From Arthrobacter sp. H5 (GTDB taxonomy: Bacteria; Actinomycetota; Actinomycetes; Actinomycetales; Micrococcaceae): a stretch of DNA of 45,243 nt. This document shows, piece by piece, positions 1 through 8,464 of the stretch. The DNA is taken from positions 40,525-85,767 of the forward strand of contig NZ_KI915026.1 of assembly GCF_000520595.1 (NCBI RefSeq). Direction: 5' to 3'. Position 1 is the first letter of the stretch. Every line of letters begins with the position of its first letter. Under the pieces are notes generated by a model. That model saw nothing but the letters and a program-made list of their open reading frames with translations. It ran no database searches and had not been told where the DNA came from. Position numbers and translations under genes: made by a program.

Positions 1-1485
1 GAGCCGCATTCCGACGGCGGGTACGCCGTCTCCAGCTACCGCGAGGTGAACCCTGCGCTCGGCTCGATGGAGCAGTTGCGCGCTCTCGCAGCTGACCTGC
101 GCGCCAATGGCATTTCCCTGGTGGTCGACTTCATCTTCAACCACACCTCGGATGAGCACCAGTGGGCCCGCAAGGCCGCGGCGGGAGACCCCGAATACTC
201 CGACTATTACTGGATCTTCCCCGACCGCACCATGCCGGACGCCTTCGAGCAGCACGTCCGCGAGATTTTCCCCGACGATCATCCTGGGTCATTCGTCCCC
301 ACCGCAGACGGGCGGTGGGTGTGGGCCACCTTCCACAGCTTCCAATGGGACCTTAACTACTCCAACCCGGCGGTCTTCCGGGCGATGGCCCGCGAAATGC
401 TTTTCCTCGCCAACCAGGGGATCGATATCCTGCGAATGGACGCCGTCGCGTTCATCTGGAAACAGCTCGGCACCACCAGCGAGAACCTCCCCGAGGCACA
501 CACGCTCCTGCAGGCGTTCAACGCGGTCTGCCGACTCGCCGCGCCGTCGCTTCTGTTCAAATCCGAAGCCATTGTGCACCCCGACGAGGTGGCCCGCTAC
601 ATTGATCCGGGCGAATGCCAGCTCTCCTACAACCCGCTACAGATGGCGTTGATCTGGGACGCGCTGGCAACGCGGGATGCGTCGCTGCTGGCCCAGGCGC
701 TTCAGCGCCGCCACACCATCCCGGCCGGCACCACGTGGGTGAACTATGTGCGCAGCCATGACGACATCGGCTGGACCTTCGCTGACGAGGACGCCACTGA
801 GTTGAGCGTCAACGGCTTCGATCACCGGAAGTTCCTTAACTCGTTCTACGTCAACCGGTTTCCCGGCAGCTTTGCCCGCGGCGTCCCGTTCCAGGACAAC
901 CCACGCACCGGCGACTGCCGGATTTCCGGGACTACTGCATCACTCTGCGGGCTGGAACATGATGAGGTCCCCGCCGTCGAGCGCATCCTGTTGGCGCACT
1001 CGATCATCTTCAGCACCGGCGGCGTCCCCCTCCTGTACCTGGGTGATGAGGTGGGTCAGCTCAACGACAACCAGTACATGTTTGAGGATGGCCACTCCGC
1101 CGACAGCCGCTGGGTGCACCGACCGCGTTTCCCCGCGGACCGATACGCGCAGCGCCACGACGCTTCTACCTCGGCGGGCACCATCTATGCTGGCCTGCGC
1201 CGGATGATCCGGGTCCGCGCCGCTTCCCCTGAGCTGGCCGGAACGCGGCTGATCGACTTCGCCACCAGCAACCGCTGCGTGCTGGGATACCAGCGGCCCG
1301 GCGCGAATTCAACTATCCTGGTGCTGGCCAACTTCAGCGACATGCCCCAGACGGTGGAATCGCTGACACTGAGCGGGTTTGCGCCCGACGTCGTCAATAT
1401 CCTGGACGACGCAGCACTACGCCTTGACCGGGGTATCACACTGTCGCCCCGGGACTACGTGTGGCTGAGAGTCCGGCCGCAGTAG
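1..1485 (+). CDS. Amylosucrase-type GH13 glycosidase, 3' part
   Basis: The reading frame is open from base 1, so the gene begins outside the window; 494 residues are visible, against about 640 for whole amylosucrases. It should be a cytoplasmic (beta/alpha)8 GH13 enzyme that moves glucose from sucrose onto alpha-glucan, or hydrolyses related substrates. Visible GH13 motifs are [10 protein letters not shown] (region I), ILRMDAVAF with the nucleophile Asp at codon 147 (bases 439-441), the acid/base Glu in LLFKSEA at codon 189, and [10 protein letters not shown] with the His-Asp pair at codons 253-254. The N-terminal stretch [18 protein letters not shown] is typical of amylosucrase rather than alpha-amylase. 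A beta-sandwich C-terminal domain ends in YVWLRVRPQ. Trehalose synthase-like or sucrose hydrolase activity cannot be excluded. GTG at 46 is not taken as the start because the homology continues upstream. Confidence 0.8.
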   Translation, partial: EPHSDGGYAVSSYREVNPALGSMEQLRALAADLRANGISLVVDFIFNHTSDEHQWARKAAAGDPEYSDYYWIFPDRTMPDAFEQHVREIFPDDHPGSFVPTADGRWVWATFHSFQWDLNYSNPAVFRAMAREMLFLANQGIDILRMDAVAFIWKQLGTTSENLPEAHTLLQAFNAVCRLAAPSLLFKSEAIVHPDEVARYIDPGECQLSYNPLQMALIWDALATRDASLLAQALQRRHTIPAGTTWVNYVRSHDDIGWTFADEDATELSVNGFDHRKFLNSFYVNRFPGSFARGVPFQDNPRTGDCRISGTTASLCGLEHDEVPAVERILLAHSIIFSTGGVPLLYLGDEVGQLNDNQYMFEDGHSADSRWVHRPRFPADRYAQRHDASTSAGTIYAGLRRMIRVRAASPELAGTRLIDFATSNRCVLGYQRPGANSTILVLANFSDMPQTVESLTLSGFAPDVVNILDDAALRLDRGITLSPRDYVWLRVRPQ

Positions 1486-1534
1486 GGAATGCGACCAGCC
1501 AGCACATAGTTGAGACGGCTACGAAGCGAATAGG

Positions 1535-1804
1535 TTGATCAGCAGCGGCCGGCTCCAGCTGGGCATCAGTCGCGGATCACCAGAGCCAGCGCTGAACGGT
1601 GCTGCAACTTTTGGGTATGTCCCGGCCGACGGCGAAGAGTACGCCGATTTGGCCCGCCGCCACACCGAGGTCTTCCGTTATGGGATCAGCGGTGCCGGCA
1701 TCGCAGAGGCCGATCGACGGATGGGCACATCCAACCGCACTCTCCGTGCACCTCGAGGACGCCGCCAGCCGCTAGCTCAGGGAATGAGCTTGTCGGTGCG
1801 GTAG
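1535..1804 (+). pseudogene. Remnant of a luciferase-like (LLM) flavin monooxygenase
   Basis: An 89-codon ORF in an otherwise gene-poor gap. Codons 6 to about 60 (RLQLGISRGSPEPALNGA, then FGYVPADGEEYADLARRHTE) look like an internal segment of an LLM-class flavin-dependent oxidoreductase, a family whose members are usually 330-360 residues. Both the N-terminal TIM-barrel start and the whole C-terminal half are missing. Past codon 60 the reading frame no longer resembles the family. I read it as a decayed fragment and doubt that it is translated. The call rests on recognising the family-like stretch, without a database search. Confidence 0.5.
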
Positions 1805-2878
1805 CGTTCGAAGAGGTCGGTGAAAGCGTCGAGGGTGCGGCGATAGCCGGTGAACCCGGCGACCCGGCTCTTGCTCATATCAGCGACCACCTCAAGGTTC
1901 CGGCCAAGGTCGCCGTCGGTGTGCCACCAGGAAGCCACCCGGTCCAGCCGGGGCTCGGCGAGGGCGTGTGCCTCAACAAGCTGCTCCCACCGTGCCTCGG
2001 CTCCCGCCATCTGAACCTCAAGCGGACGTGGCTCACCCTTGAATCCCTCAGGGGCAACCCCGAAGTACGCTGCAAGGTGCTGCCACATCCAACGCCAGCG
2101 GAAAACGTCCCCGTTGACCACATTGAATGCCTCATTAGCTCCGGCGGGCGACGTCGAAGCCCACACCATATGGTCTGCGAGCAGACCGGCGTCGGTCATA
2201 TCGGTCAGCGAGTTCCACTGGGTTTCAGACCCGGGGAAGATGAAGGGGGCTCCCGGACTCTTTGCATAGTGCGGCATAGGCAGCAAGGGTCAGTCCCATA
2301 TTCATTGCGTTCCCCACTGCATGACCGATCACCGTGTGAGCGCGATGCACCGACCAAGTGAAATCCTGCGCCGCGGCTGCGGCCCACAGCTCGTCCTCCT
2401 GCGCGTAGTAGAAGTTGTTGACCGGCAGCCGTGGCTCCTCTTCGTGGAACGGTGTGTCAGGCATATCCCCCTCGCCGTAGGCTTCGAAAGGCCCGAGGTA
2501 GTGCTTCAGACCGGTCATCAACGCCACGTGGGCAACCGGCTTGCCGGCCAACGCCTCCAGCAAGTTGCGCAGCATGGCGGCGTTCACCCGGATGTTCGCT
2601 CGTTCGGTGTCCTGACGCGCCCAGGCGGTGAAGAACACGTGGGTCGGCGTTTCGCTAGCCAGTGCGTCTATCGGAGACTGGGGCGAGGACAGGTCGGCAG
2701 GAACGTACCGCACGTTGGTCTTCGGCACCCCTTCGCTGCGTGACATGGCGAGCATCTGCCACCCCTCGCCGGCGAGCTTGTTGACCAGGGCGGACCCCGC
2801 GATTCCTGAGGCACCGACTACCAGGGCGGTGCCGCTAGCCTGGACATCGGGGAGCTGGTTTAGTTCGAACTGACTCAT
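1777..2878 (-). pseudogene. SDR family NAD(P)-dependent oxidoreductase (PRISE-like), frameshifted
   Basis: Two overlapping minus-strand frames make up one atypical short-chain dehydrogenase. The first (ATG at 2878, AAGGAGATCACCC before it) has the Rossmann glycine motif ALVVGASGIAGSALV, the active-site-like FYYAQEDELW, and runs to ALCKESGSP. The second, in another frame, resumes with FIFPGSETQWN and runs to the stop at 1777. The switch falls at a run of five C (2245-2249, GGGGG on the plus strand); removing one C gives the continuous reading SPFIFPGSE. The fold resembles the progesterone 5-beta-reductase/iridoid synthase-like group of enone reductases; the substrate is unknown. A single homopolymer indel may be a sequencing error, in which case the gene is intact at about 366 residues. 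Confidence 0.7.
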
Positions 2879-2922
2879 GGGTGATCTCCTTGGCCTGGCA
2901 ACTCGGATGGCAATGGCCATTC

Positions 2923-2940
2923 CAGTTAAATATTGAACTG
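2923..2940. promoter_or_regulatory. Inverted repeat in the SDR / response regulator intergenic region
   Basis: CAGTT-AAATATTG-AACTG is an 18-bp inverted repeat with 5-bp arms and an AT-rich centre, 45 bp upstream of the SDR start codon on the minus strand. A shorter perfect palindrome, AATGGCCATT, lies next to it (2912-2921). The layout suits a MarR-, TetR- or HxlR-type operator controlling the SDR gene, but no such regulator gene is adjacent. It is not related to the GGGWCC palindromes further on. Confidence 0.4.
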
Positions 2941-3070
2941 TTCTCTGTACGCCAAGCCGGTTGCCAGTCGAATAATTCCACGCCTCAACACATGATCAGG
3001 TCCTATGGCACTGCCAGTCCCGTGTGTCATCACAGATGATAGGACAACGAGCGGACAATGAAAGGCGATG

Positions 3071-3748
3071 ATGAGTCAGGAAACGTCACAGCCCGGCGGA
3101 CCGGTAACAGTCTTCCTGCTGGATGATCACGAGCTGGTCCGGCGTGGACTCCGGGACCTCCTTGAAGGGGAGGGATTCGAGGTGATCGGCGAAACCGGAT
3201 CAGCTGTAGAAGCCGTCCGTCATATCCCGGCCCTAGCACCGGATGTGACGATCCTGGATGCTCGACTTGCCGATGGGAACGGCATAGAAGTGTGCCGTGA
3301 CGTGCGCTCGGTGGATCCATCGTTGCAGTGTGTGATCCTGACAAGCTACGACGACGACGACGCCGTCCGGGGTGCTATTCTCGCCGGCGCCGCTGGCTAC
3401 ATCCTGAAGGAAATTGTCGGCTCAGATCTGCTGGACAAAGTGCGCCGGGCTGCCAGGGGCGAATCCCTATTCGATGAAGAGGTCAAGGCACGGGTCGTCG
3501 CAGGTTTCACTGCCGTACAGCCCGAGGATCCGCGTCTCATCGGGCTAACAGTCCAGGAGAAAAGGGTCCTTGCTCTGATCGGGGCAGGCATGACCAATCG
3601 GGAGATCGGCGTCGAGCTGTTTCTGGCAGAAAAAACCATCAAAAACTATGTGTCATCGGTCTTGGCGAAGTTGGGATTCCAACGCCGTACGCAGGCCGCC
3701 GTGTATATCTCCGGCCCACCGAAAGGGCCCAGCTCAGTACCCAGCTAG
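3071..3748 (+). CDS. DosR/DevR-like NarL-family response regulator
   Basis: A 225-residue two-domain regulator. The receiver domain (about 13-130) carries the acidic pair in FLLDDHE, the phospho-acceptor Asp in TILDARLADGNG (D63), the Thr of ILTSYDDDD and the Lys of GYILKEI. The C-terminal LuxR helix-turn-helix (about 155-215) contains LAEKTIKNYVSSVLAKLG and FQRRTQAAVY, almost identical to the M. tuberculosis DosR recognition helix, where Lys and Asn of KTVKNYV contact the GGGAC half-sites. This supports binding to the palindromes described here. ATG 3071 is chosen over ATG 3068 because AAAGG then lies 5 nt from the start. The gene is convergent with its probable kinase (29 bp between stops), whereas devR-devS is normally co-directional. 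I see no good palindrome in its own promoter. Confidence 0.85.
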   Translation: MSQETSQPGGPVTVFLLDDHELVRRGLRDLLEGEGFEVIGETGSAVEAVRHIPALAPDVTILDARLADGNGIEVCRDVRSVDPSLQCVILTSYDDDDAVRGAILAGAAGYILKEIVGSDLLDKVRRAARGESLFDEEVKARVVAGFTAVQPEDPRLIGLTVQEKRVLALIGAGMTNREIGVELFLAEKTIKNYVSSVLAKLGFQRRTQAAVYISGPPKGPSSVPS

Positions 3749-3777
3749 TCCCTTCGGTGACAATCTGGACACGTGCA

Positions 3778-5451
3778 TCAGCTGAGCGGGAGTGCCACCG
3801 CTATCGACGTACCCTGTCCAAGCGGCGAGGCGATCTCGACTGTTCCCCCCAGACCCGCAGCCCGCTGCTGCATGTTTCCTAATCCGCTGCGACGACCACC
3901 CTGCGCAAACCCGCCGCCATTGTCTTTGATCCGCAAGTTCAGGCACTGTTTTCCCACGGACAGGGACACCTCGATGGTGGTCGCGTGAGCGTGCTGGAGC
4001 GCATTGGAGAGGGCTTCACGGAGGATCGCTTCCACCTGGGTGGCGGTGGCCTCCCGGACCGCTATATCCAGCGGACCTGAAAAGTGAATCACCGGTTCAA
4101 CCGGTGACCCCTCGAGGGCATGGCGGACCAGCGCGAGAATCCGTGAACTCAGCGCAGCTTCGCCCTTCGTCACCGGTTGCAGTGAGTAGATTGTGTTCCG
4201 CAACTCCCCGATCGTGGCATCAAGCTCAGTGGTCACAGATGCGATCCGTGCCAGGGGTTCCTCCCCCACCACATGTTTGCGCAGACTCTGGATACTCAGC
4301 CCTGCCGCAAACACGCGCTGGATGACCAGATCATGCAGGTCGCGGGCAATCCGGTCTCGATCCCCGAACACAGCATCCTGTTCGCGTTGGATCTGCATCT
4401 GGGTCAGTTCAAGGGCGGACGAGATCTGGGAGGCGAATGCCGCTGCCATTCGTTGATCCACCGGCGAAAACGGCGGATCGTCCCGGGTACGAACGATGAT
4501 CAGGAACCGGGATTGGTTGCCTCTATCGGTGATTCGTGTGTACATCGCTGCTTCGAATGCTTCGGTCTCTGAACTCGGCAGCACGCTGCCCAGGTGCTGA
4601 CCCGTGAGCACTGTGGGATCGCCAAAAGGACCCATCCCATCGTGCAGGGCAGAACCGTCACCTACGAGCCTGCCACGAAGCTCGTCGCTGTGCAGTCCGA
4701 GCGCCACCTCGCAGTACAGTGATTTGTTGGGGGACAGACGGGTGAGGATCAGCACAAGTGCTGCACCGGACGCTGCCTTCGCGTGTTCTGCTACGAGCTC
4801 GACGTCGCTCAGACTCCGGTCCGGTGAACTATTCAATAGCGCCCGAACTGCTTCCTGACCACGCTCTAGCCACTGGGACCGGCGGGTCTCGGCTTCGAAG
4901 AGCCGCATGTTCTCGATGGCTACCCCTGCCGCGGCCGCAAGCGCGACAGTAAGTTCCTCGTCGGACTCGCTGAAATCACCGCGGGCGTTTTTTTCGGTGA
5001 GGTACAGATTGCCGAAGACTGTGTCGCGCACCCTGATTGGTACGCCAAGAAATGACGTCATCTGTGGATGACCCGCCGGGAAGCCAAACGCTGCCGGGTG
5101 TTGGCGTAGGTCCTTGAGGCGAAGCGGCCTTGGCTCCCTGATCAGCAAACCGAGCACCCCGTGCCCTACCGGTAACGCCCCGATCTGAGCGGTCTGGTGC
5201 TCATTCAGTCCCACTGTAATGAAGTGGCTCAAGACGCCGTCCGGCCCGATGACGCCAAGAGCGGCGAACTTCGCATCGACCAGCCGGCAGGACGCCGCCA
5301 CTACCCGCTCAAGGACTGTCTGCAAACCCTGGTTCTCGGCCAGCGCCGCAAATCCGGCCAGAAGGTGGTCTACGCCGCCGTGGACCATCGAGCTTATGGA
5401 TTCAGTCCCCCCGTCGGGGCCAGCAACCCGGGTGGTTCGTTCGGCGCTCAT
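3778..5451 (-). CDS. DosS/DevS-like sensor histidine kinase with two GAF domains
   Basis: A soluble 557-residue kinase. GAF-A (about 25-185) contains FGFPAGHPQM followed by FLGVPIRVRD. In mycobacterial DosS/DosT the His of the equivalent HPPM is the proximal heme ligand (H149/H147); here it is H128, which suggests heme-based sensing of O2, NO, CO or redox state. GAF-B (about 195-350) is more divergent. The HisKA_3 helix reads DRIARDLHDLVIQRVF with phospho-acceptor H373, and the HATPase domain has EALSNALQHAH (N box), DNGGGF and SGLGNMQQRA (G boxes). No membrane segments are visible. ATG 5451 is preferred over TTG 5484 because GGAG stands 7 nt before it. The gene faces the DosR-like regulator tail to tail, the obvious partner. 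No regulatory palindrome was found at a suitable distance on its side. Confidence 0.85.
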   Translation of the reverse strand: MSAERTTRVAGPDGGTESISSMVHGGVDHLLAGFAALAENQGLQTVLERVVAASCRLVDAKFAALGVIGPDGVLSHFITVGLNEHQTAQIGALPVGHGVLGLLIREPRPLRLKDLRQHPAAFGFPAGHPQMTSFLGVPIRVRDTVFGNLYLTEKNARGDFSESDEELTVALAAAAGVAIENMRLFEAETRRSQWLERGQEAVRALLNSSPDRSLSDVELVAEHAKAASGAALVLILTRLSPNKSLYCEVALGLHSDELRGRLVGDGSALHDGMGPFGDPTVLTGQHLGSVLPSSETEAFEAAMYTRITDRGNQSRFLIIVRTRDDPPFSPVDQRMAAAFASQISSALELTQMQIQREQDAVFGDRDRIARDLHDLVIQRVFAAGLSIQSLRKHVVGEEPLARIASVTTELDATIGELRNTIYSLQPVTKGEAALSSRILALVRHALEGSPVEPVIHFSGPLDIAVREATATQVEAILREALSNALQHAHATTIEVSLSVGKQCLNLRIKDNGGGFAQGGRRSGLGNMQQRAAGLGGTVEIASPLGQGTSIAVALPLS

Positions 5452-5536
5452 TGTGCGGCTCCAGTGTGAACCCCGAACCTTCAATCCGTCAACGTGCTGA
5501 ATGTGAAGGCGCCTGCGTTAACTAACCCGGCGAATA

Positions 5537-5550
5537 AGGTCTTCCGGCCC
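5537..5550 (+). promoter_or_regulatory. DosR-like box and promoter of the leaderless PNPOx gene
   Basis: AGGTCTTCCGGCCC matches the window consensus (GGGTCTTTGGNCCC in this orientation) at 10 of 14 positions, with AGGTC/GGCCC arms and a 4-bp spacer. TACTGT at 5574-5579 is a good -10 and lies 7 nt before the ATG at 5586. If transcription starts at the A of that ATG, the box centre (5543.5) is at -42.5, the position of activating proximal DosR boxes in mycobacteria. Confidence 0.6.
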
Positions 5551-5585
5551 TAGCAGAGCGAGGCGTCCAACCATACTGTCGGGCT

Positions 5586-6035
5586 ATGGACTCCGAGACT
5601 ACACCAACATCCTTTCTGCCGGCCCACACCTGCTGGGAACTCCTGCGGGATTCGGCCTACGGACGCTTAGCCCTGTGCGTCGACGGGCATCCGGAAATTT
5701 TCCCGATCAACGCTCAGGTGGACCACGGGACACTGGTCTTCCGAACTGCTGAGGGATCGAAGCAGCGGGAAGCGGAGGGGGCACCGATAGCCTTCGAGGC
5801 CGACGGCTTGATGGATGACGGCTCTCAGGCCTGGAGCGTGGTGGTCAAAGGGCACGCATCAACTATTCAACGCACGGCTGAGCTCATGTCAACCATCCAC
5901 CTTCCGCTCCACCCTTGGGAGCCCGGACGCAAGGACCGATTCATGAGGATTGTTCCTACCAGCATCACTGGCCGAAGCTTCGATGTTGTACCAGCGCCTC
6001 CACAGCAGGGGGTCCCGGTAGCGAGCGACGAGTGA
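5586..6035 (+). CDS. PNPOx-fold flavin-binding-like protein, 149 aa
   Basis: A small pyridoxamine 5'-phosphate oxidase-like split-barrel protein. The typical order is present: CWELLRDSAYGRLALCVDG (residues 18-36), the strand PEIFPINAQVDHGTLVFRTA, EGSKQREAEGAPIAFEADGL, WSVVVKGHA, and the C-terminal RFMRIVPTSITGRSFDVV. Such proteins bind FMN, F420 or heme; genes of this fold are frequent in DosR-type regulons, but the ligand here is unknown. There is no Shine-Dalgarno sequence; the -10 TACTGT is 7 nt upstream, so the mRNA is probably leaderless. Its last 71 bp overlap, tail to tail, the end of the Usp gene on the other strand. A frameshifted relative lies at 19835. Confidence 0.8.
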   Translation: MDSETTPTSFLPAHTCWELLRDSAYGRLALCVDGHPEIFPINAQVDHGTLVFRTAEGSKQREAEGAPIAFEADGLMDDGSQAWSVVVKGHASTIQRTAELMSTIHLPLHPWEPGRKDRFMRIVPTSITGRSFDVVPAPPQQGVPVASDE

Positions 6036-6882
6036 CCACCATGGTGGGGCACGGCGGAGTCAGCAAAAGCGTATGGGTCACTGAGCCGAGGAGTATTCCG
6101 GGCCTCGCCCCGCGACCGTGCCGGCCAATCACTAGCAGACTGGCGCTGGCAGCGTGGAACGCCAGCGATTGATCGGGACTGCGTAGGGTGTCAATCACTC
6201 GGGACACCGCCACGTCGGGATAGTCAGCCTGGAGGTCGGCCAGCAAACCGGCAAGCGCCGAGGCCGCTGAGTCCTCACTGGCTGGCTGGTTGCTTGAAGA
6301 TGTGACAACCGTCAAGGGCAGTTCTGACCTGTCGGCTTCGTCGACAGCCACCCGAAGCGCGCTGAGGGACTCCGCCGAGCCGTCTACCCCCACGACAACG
6401 CTTCGGGCGGTGGTGTGGGGACCAGCGCCCGCTTCCCTGGGGATGACGACCACCGGAGAGAAGCTGCCGAGGGCAACCTGCTGGCCAACCGAACCCAGGT
6501 ACTCACCTGTTTTGTCGTCCACCCGATCAGCACCGACGACAATCAATGCCGCGTCGTCGGAAAAGCCCAACAGTGCGTCGACTACATCGCCGCAGTGAAC
6601 GTTAGCTGTGACGTGGGTGCCCGGGTGGTCATTACACACTCGCCGGGACTCGTCATCCATAGCTTGCCTGGCCTCAGCGATGAGGCTTCCATACGGCTTC
6701 CCTCCTGCAGCCACTGGCGGCATCAGCGACGGATCGGGAAGCGCATGCAGCAGGAGGATGGGTTGGCCGGTGAGTTGGCTGCGCTCTGCAGCCCACCTCA
6801 GCAACAAGGGCCCGGTCACGTCATCTCGGAAAGCGACAACGATGGGTCGATCCGGAGTCAACAGAGAGGTCAGGGTTTCCAT
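5965..6882 (-). CDS. Universal stress protein, two Usp domains, 305 aa
   Basis: Tandem Usp domains, about residues 10-150 and 160-290. The second carries the ATP-binding signature G-2x-G-9x-G-S in IGRHGRGARPGILLGSVTH and the strand SVVVGVDGS. In the first, the corresponding VGADRVDDKTGEYLGSV lacks the second glycine, so only the C-terminal domain is expected to bind ATP. Two-domain Usp proteins are prominent in the M. tuberculosis DosR regulon (for example Rv2623). This is the last gene of the Usp-ADH-Usp operon: its ATG overlaps the preceding stop by 1 bp (TAATG). Its 3' end overlaps the convergent PNPOx gene. Confidence 0.88.
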   Translation of the reverse strand: METLTSLLTPDRPIVVAFRDDVTGPLLLRWAAERSQLTGQPILLLHALPDPSLMPPVAAGGKPYGSLIAEARQAMDDESRRVCNDHPGTHVTANVHCGDVVDALLGFSDDAALIVVGADRVDDKTGEYLGSVGQQVALGSFSPVVVIPREAGAGPHTTARSVVVGVDGSAESLSALRVAVDEADRSELPLTVVTSSSNQPASEDSAASALAGLLADLQADYPDVAVSRVIDTLRSPDQSLAFHAASASLLVIGRHGRGARPGILLGSVTHTLLLTPPCPTMVVTRRSLPGPPAVEALVQHRSFGQ

Positions 6883-7937
6883 TACAGTGGCGCCTTGTGG
6901 GCATCCGGGACGATGACAGCGCGTCCACGAAGGGTACCGGCACGCAGTCGCTCATATGCCGCGGGCGCCTCAGACAGCGGGAACTCCTCGACTTCAACGT
7001 GAATTTTCCCTGAGCGCGCCAACTCCACTACTTCCATCAGCTCTGACCTGGACCCCCAGTAGGGGGCCCGGGCCTCGGCGTCCCACGGCGTGGAAAAGAA
7101 TCCGACGTCGACAGTGCCGACGCCGACGCCGACGATGGCGATGTCCCCACCAATACCCACTACCCGTGAGGCAAAACTGGTCGTCACTGGGGCACCGACA
7201 AAGTCGAAGACGGCGACGGCACCCTTGCCACCGGTCAGGTCACGGATCTGCACTTCGGCGTCCTCCCCGGGAGGCAGCGCATGGTCCGCGCCGACGTCGA
7301 GGGCGAGAGCCAATTTTTGCTCTGACGTGTCGACGGCGACGATCGTCGTGGCGCTCAATGCACGGAGAATCTGTACACCGACATGACCGAGACCGCCCAC
7401 ACCGATGACCACCGCCGTCGAGCCCGGTACCAGTTTCGCCAGGCTCTGCTTGATGGCGTGATAGGGGGTCAACCCGGCGTCGGTCAGCGACACACTGGCA
7501 ACCGGATCGAGGTCACCCAGTGGCACCAGATGACGGGGGTCATCAACAATGAGATACTCCGCCATCGCCCCAGGGGCCCCGAGTCCGGGAGGTTTGATGC
7601 CCTGCGTCGCGGCCACCTCACAGTAGTTTTCCTTGCCCTGGGCGCAGGTGTAACAGCGCCCACAACCCCAGGGCCCGTAAACCAGCATCGCGTCGCCAAC
7701 CTGAAGCCCGGACACCCCCGCACCCCACGACTCGACGGTGCCAGCTCCCTCGTGACCCAGTGTGAGGGGCAGCCCATAGATGTACTGATCCTCGGGGAGA
7801 TCCATGATGAACTGGTCCGAGTGACACGCTCCGGCCGCTGTGACACGCAGCAGGACCTCACCTGGACCCGACACGGGCACTGGTACGTCTACAAGTTCGG
7901 GTGCGGCACCAACAGTGCGGTACTGCAGTGCCCTCAC
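6882..7937 (-). CDS. Zinc-dependent alcohol dehydrogenase (MDR family)
   Basis: A 351-residue medium-chain dehydrogenase. Catalytic zinc ligands are C38 in GACHSD and H62/E63 in LGHEGAG. The structural zinc cysteines C92, C95, C98 and C106 are all present (CGRCYTCAQGKENYC). The Rossmann motif is VIGVGGLGHVG near residue 175, and the acidic residue at the end of the next strand (VAVDTSEQK) favours NAD over NADP. It would oxidise alcohols or reduce aldehydes to balance NADH when respiration is limited. It lies between two Usp genes, with ATGA overlap upstream and TAATG downstream, so it is translationally coupled to both and shares the palindrome-controlled promoter near 8432. The true substrate cannot be read from sequence. 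Confidence 0.9.
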   Translation of the reverse strand: MRALQYRTVGAAPELVDVPVPVSGPGEVLLRVTAAGACHSDQFIMDLPEDQYIYGLPLTLGHEGAGTVESWGAGVSGLQVGDAMLVYGPWGCGRCYTCAQGKENYCEVAATQGIKPPGLGAPGAMAEYLIVDDPRHLVPLGDLDPVASVSLTDAGLTPYHAIKQSLAKLVPGSTAVVIGVGGLGHVGVQILRALSATTIVAVDTSEQKLALALDVGADHALPPGEDAEVQIRDLTGGKGAVAVFDFVGAPVTTSFASRVVGIGGDIAIVGVGVGTVDVGFFSTPWDAEARAPYWGSRSELMEVVELARSGKIHVEVEEFPLSEAPAAYERLRAGTLRGRAVIVPDAHKAPL

Positions 7938-8392
7938 GAATGCTCCTCCGCCGGTTCCCCGGCCGGTCCCTCAACCACAAGGACTGGGCATTTGGCATGC
8001 GCTACGCACGCGCCGCTGACTGACCCCATCAGCAGTCCCCGGAAACTCCCGTGTCCCCGTCGTCCCAGCACCAGCATGACCGCTCCCTCAGCGGCCTTGA
8101 CCAGCCCCTTTGACGGGTGGGAAAAGACCACCAGCTTCTCCAGACCTTCAGGGGGGTCCTCGCCATAGGCCGCCTGCACTGCCGTATCCAGCCGCTTCTG
8201 GGTGATCTCGTCGAAGTTGTCGCTCTCGATCGGCACATACCCGGCGTATTCCGGTGGGTAGTCCCAGGTACTGATGGCCTGGATCACCGCTCCGAAGGGC
8301 GGTGCGAGCTTCCGGGCGAACCGCAGTGCAGCAATTGATTGTTCGGAACCGTCAACACCCACAACGATCCGGGGCGAGTTGGATTCTTCCAT
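7934..8392 (-). CDS. Universal stress protein, single Usp domain, 152 aa
   Basis: One Usp domain: N-terminal strand RIVVGVDGSEQS, then the complete ATP signature LGRRGHGSFRGLLMGSVSGA (G-2x-G-9x-G-S) at about 113-132 and the C-terminal strand CPVLVVEG. It is the first gene of the Usp-ADH-Usp operon. GGGAGG lies 6 nt before the ATG at 8392. The promoter has two palindromic boxes inside the end of the upstream DUF1003 gene, and the predicted mRNA start at 8432 leaves a 40-nt leader that is nearly duplicated in front of the DUF3267 gene. Confidence 0.9.
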   Translation of the reverse strand: MEESNSPRIVVGVDGSEQSIAALRFARKLAPPFGAVIQAISTWDYPPEYAGYVPIESDNFDEITQKRLDTAVQAAYGEDPPEGLEKLVVFSHPSKGLVKAAEGAVMLVLGRRGHGSFRGLLMGSVSGACVAHAKCPVLVVEGPAGEPAEEHS

Positions 8393-8464
8393 GAGATGCC
8401 TCCCGAGTCAGTGCGGCAGGATTGCAGCAGCTACCCCAGTGTCGCCTGCCGGTGTGGTTTGGCG

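Noticed and set aside
3009-3031. Possible DosR-like box before the response regulator (GGCACTGCCAGTCCC and AGGTCCTATGGCAC)
   Set aside because: The first has arms GGCAC/GTCCC but a 5-bp spacer instead of 4; the second matches only 8 of 14. Neither is followed by a -10 at the right distance.
6418-6431. GGGACCAGCGCCCG, 11 of 14 to the box consensus
   Set aside because: It lies inside the two-domain Usp coding sequence, far from any start codon, and the bases are explained by the codons for Ala-Gly-Ala-Gly-Pro.
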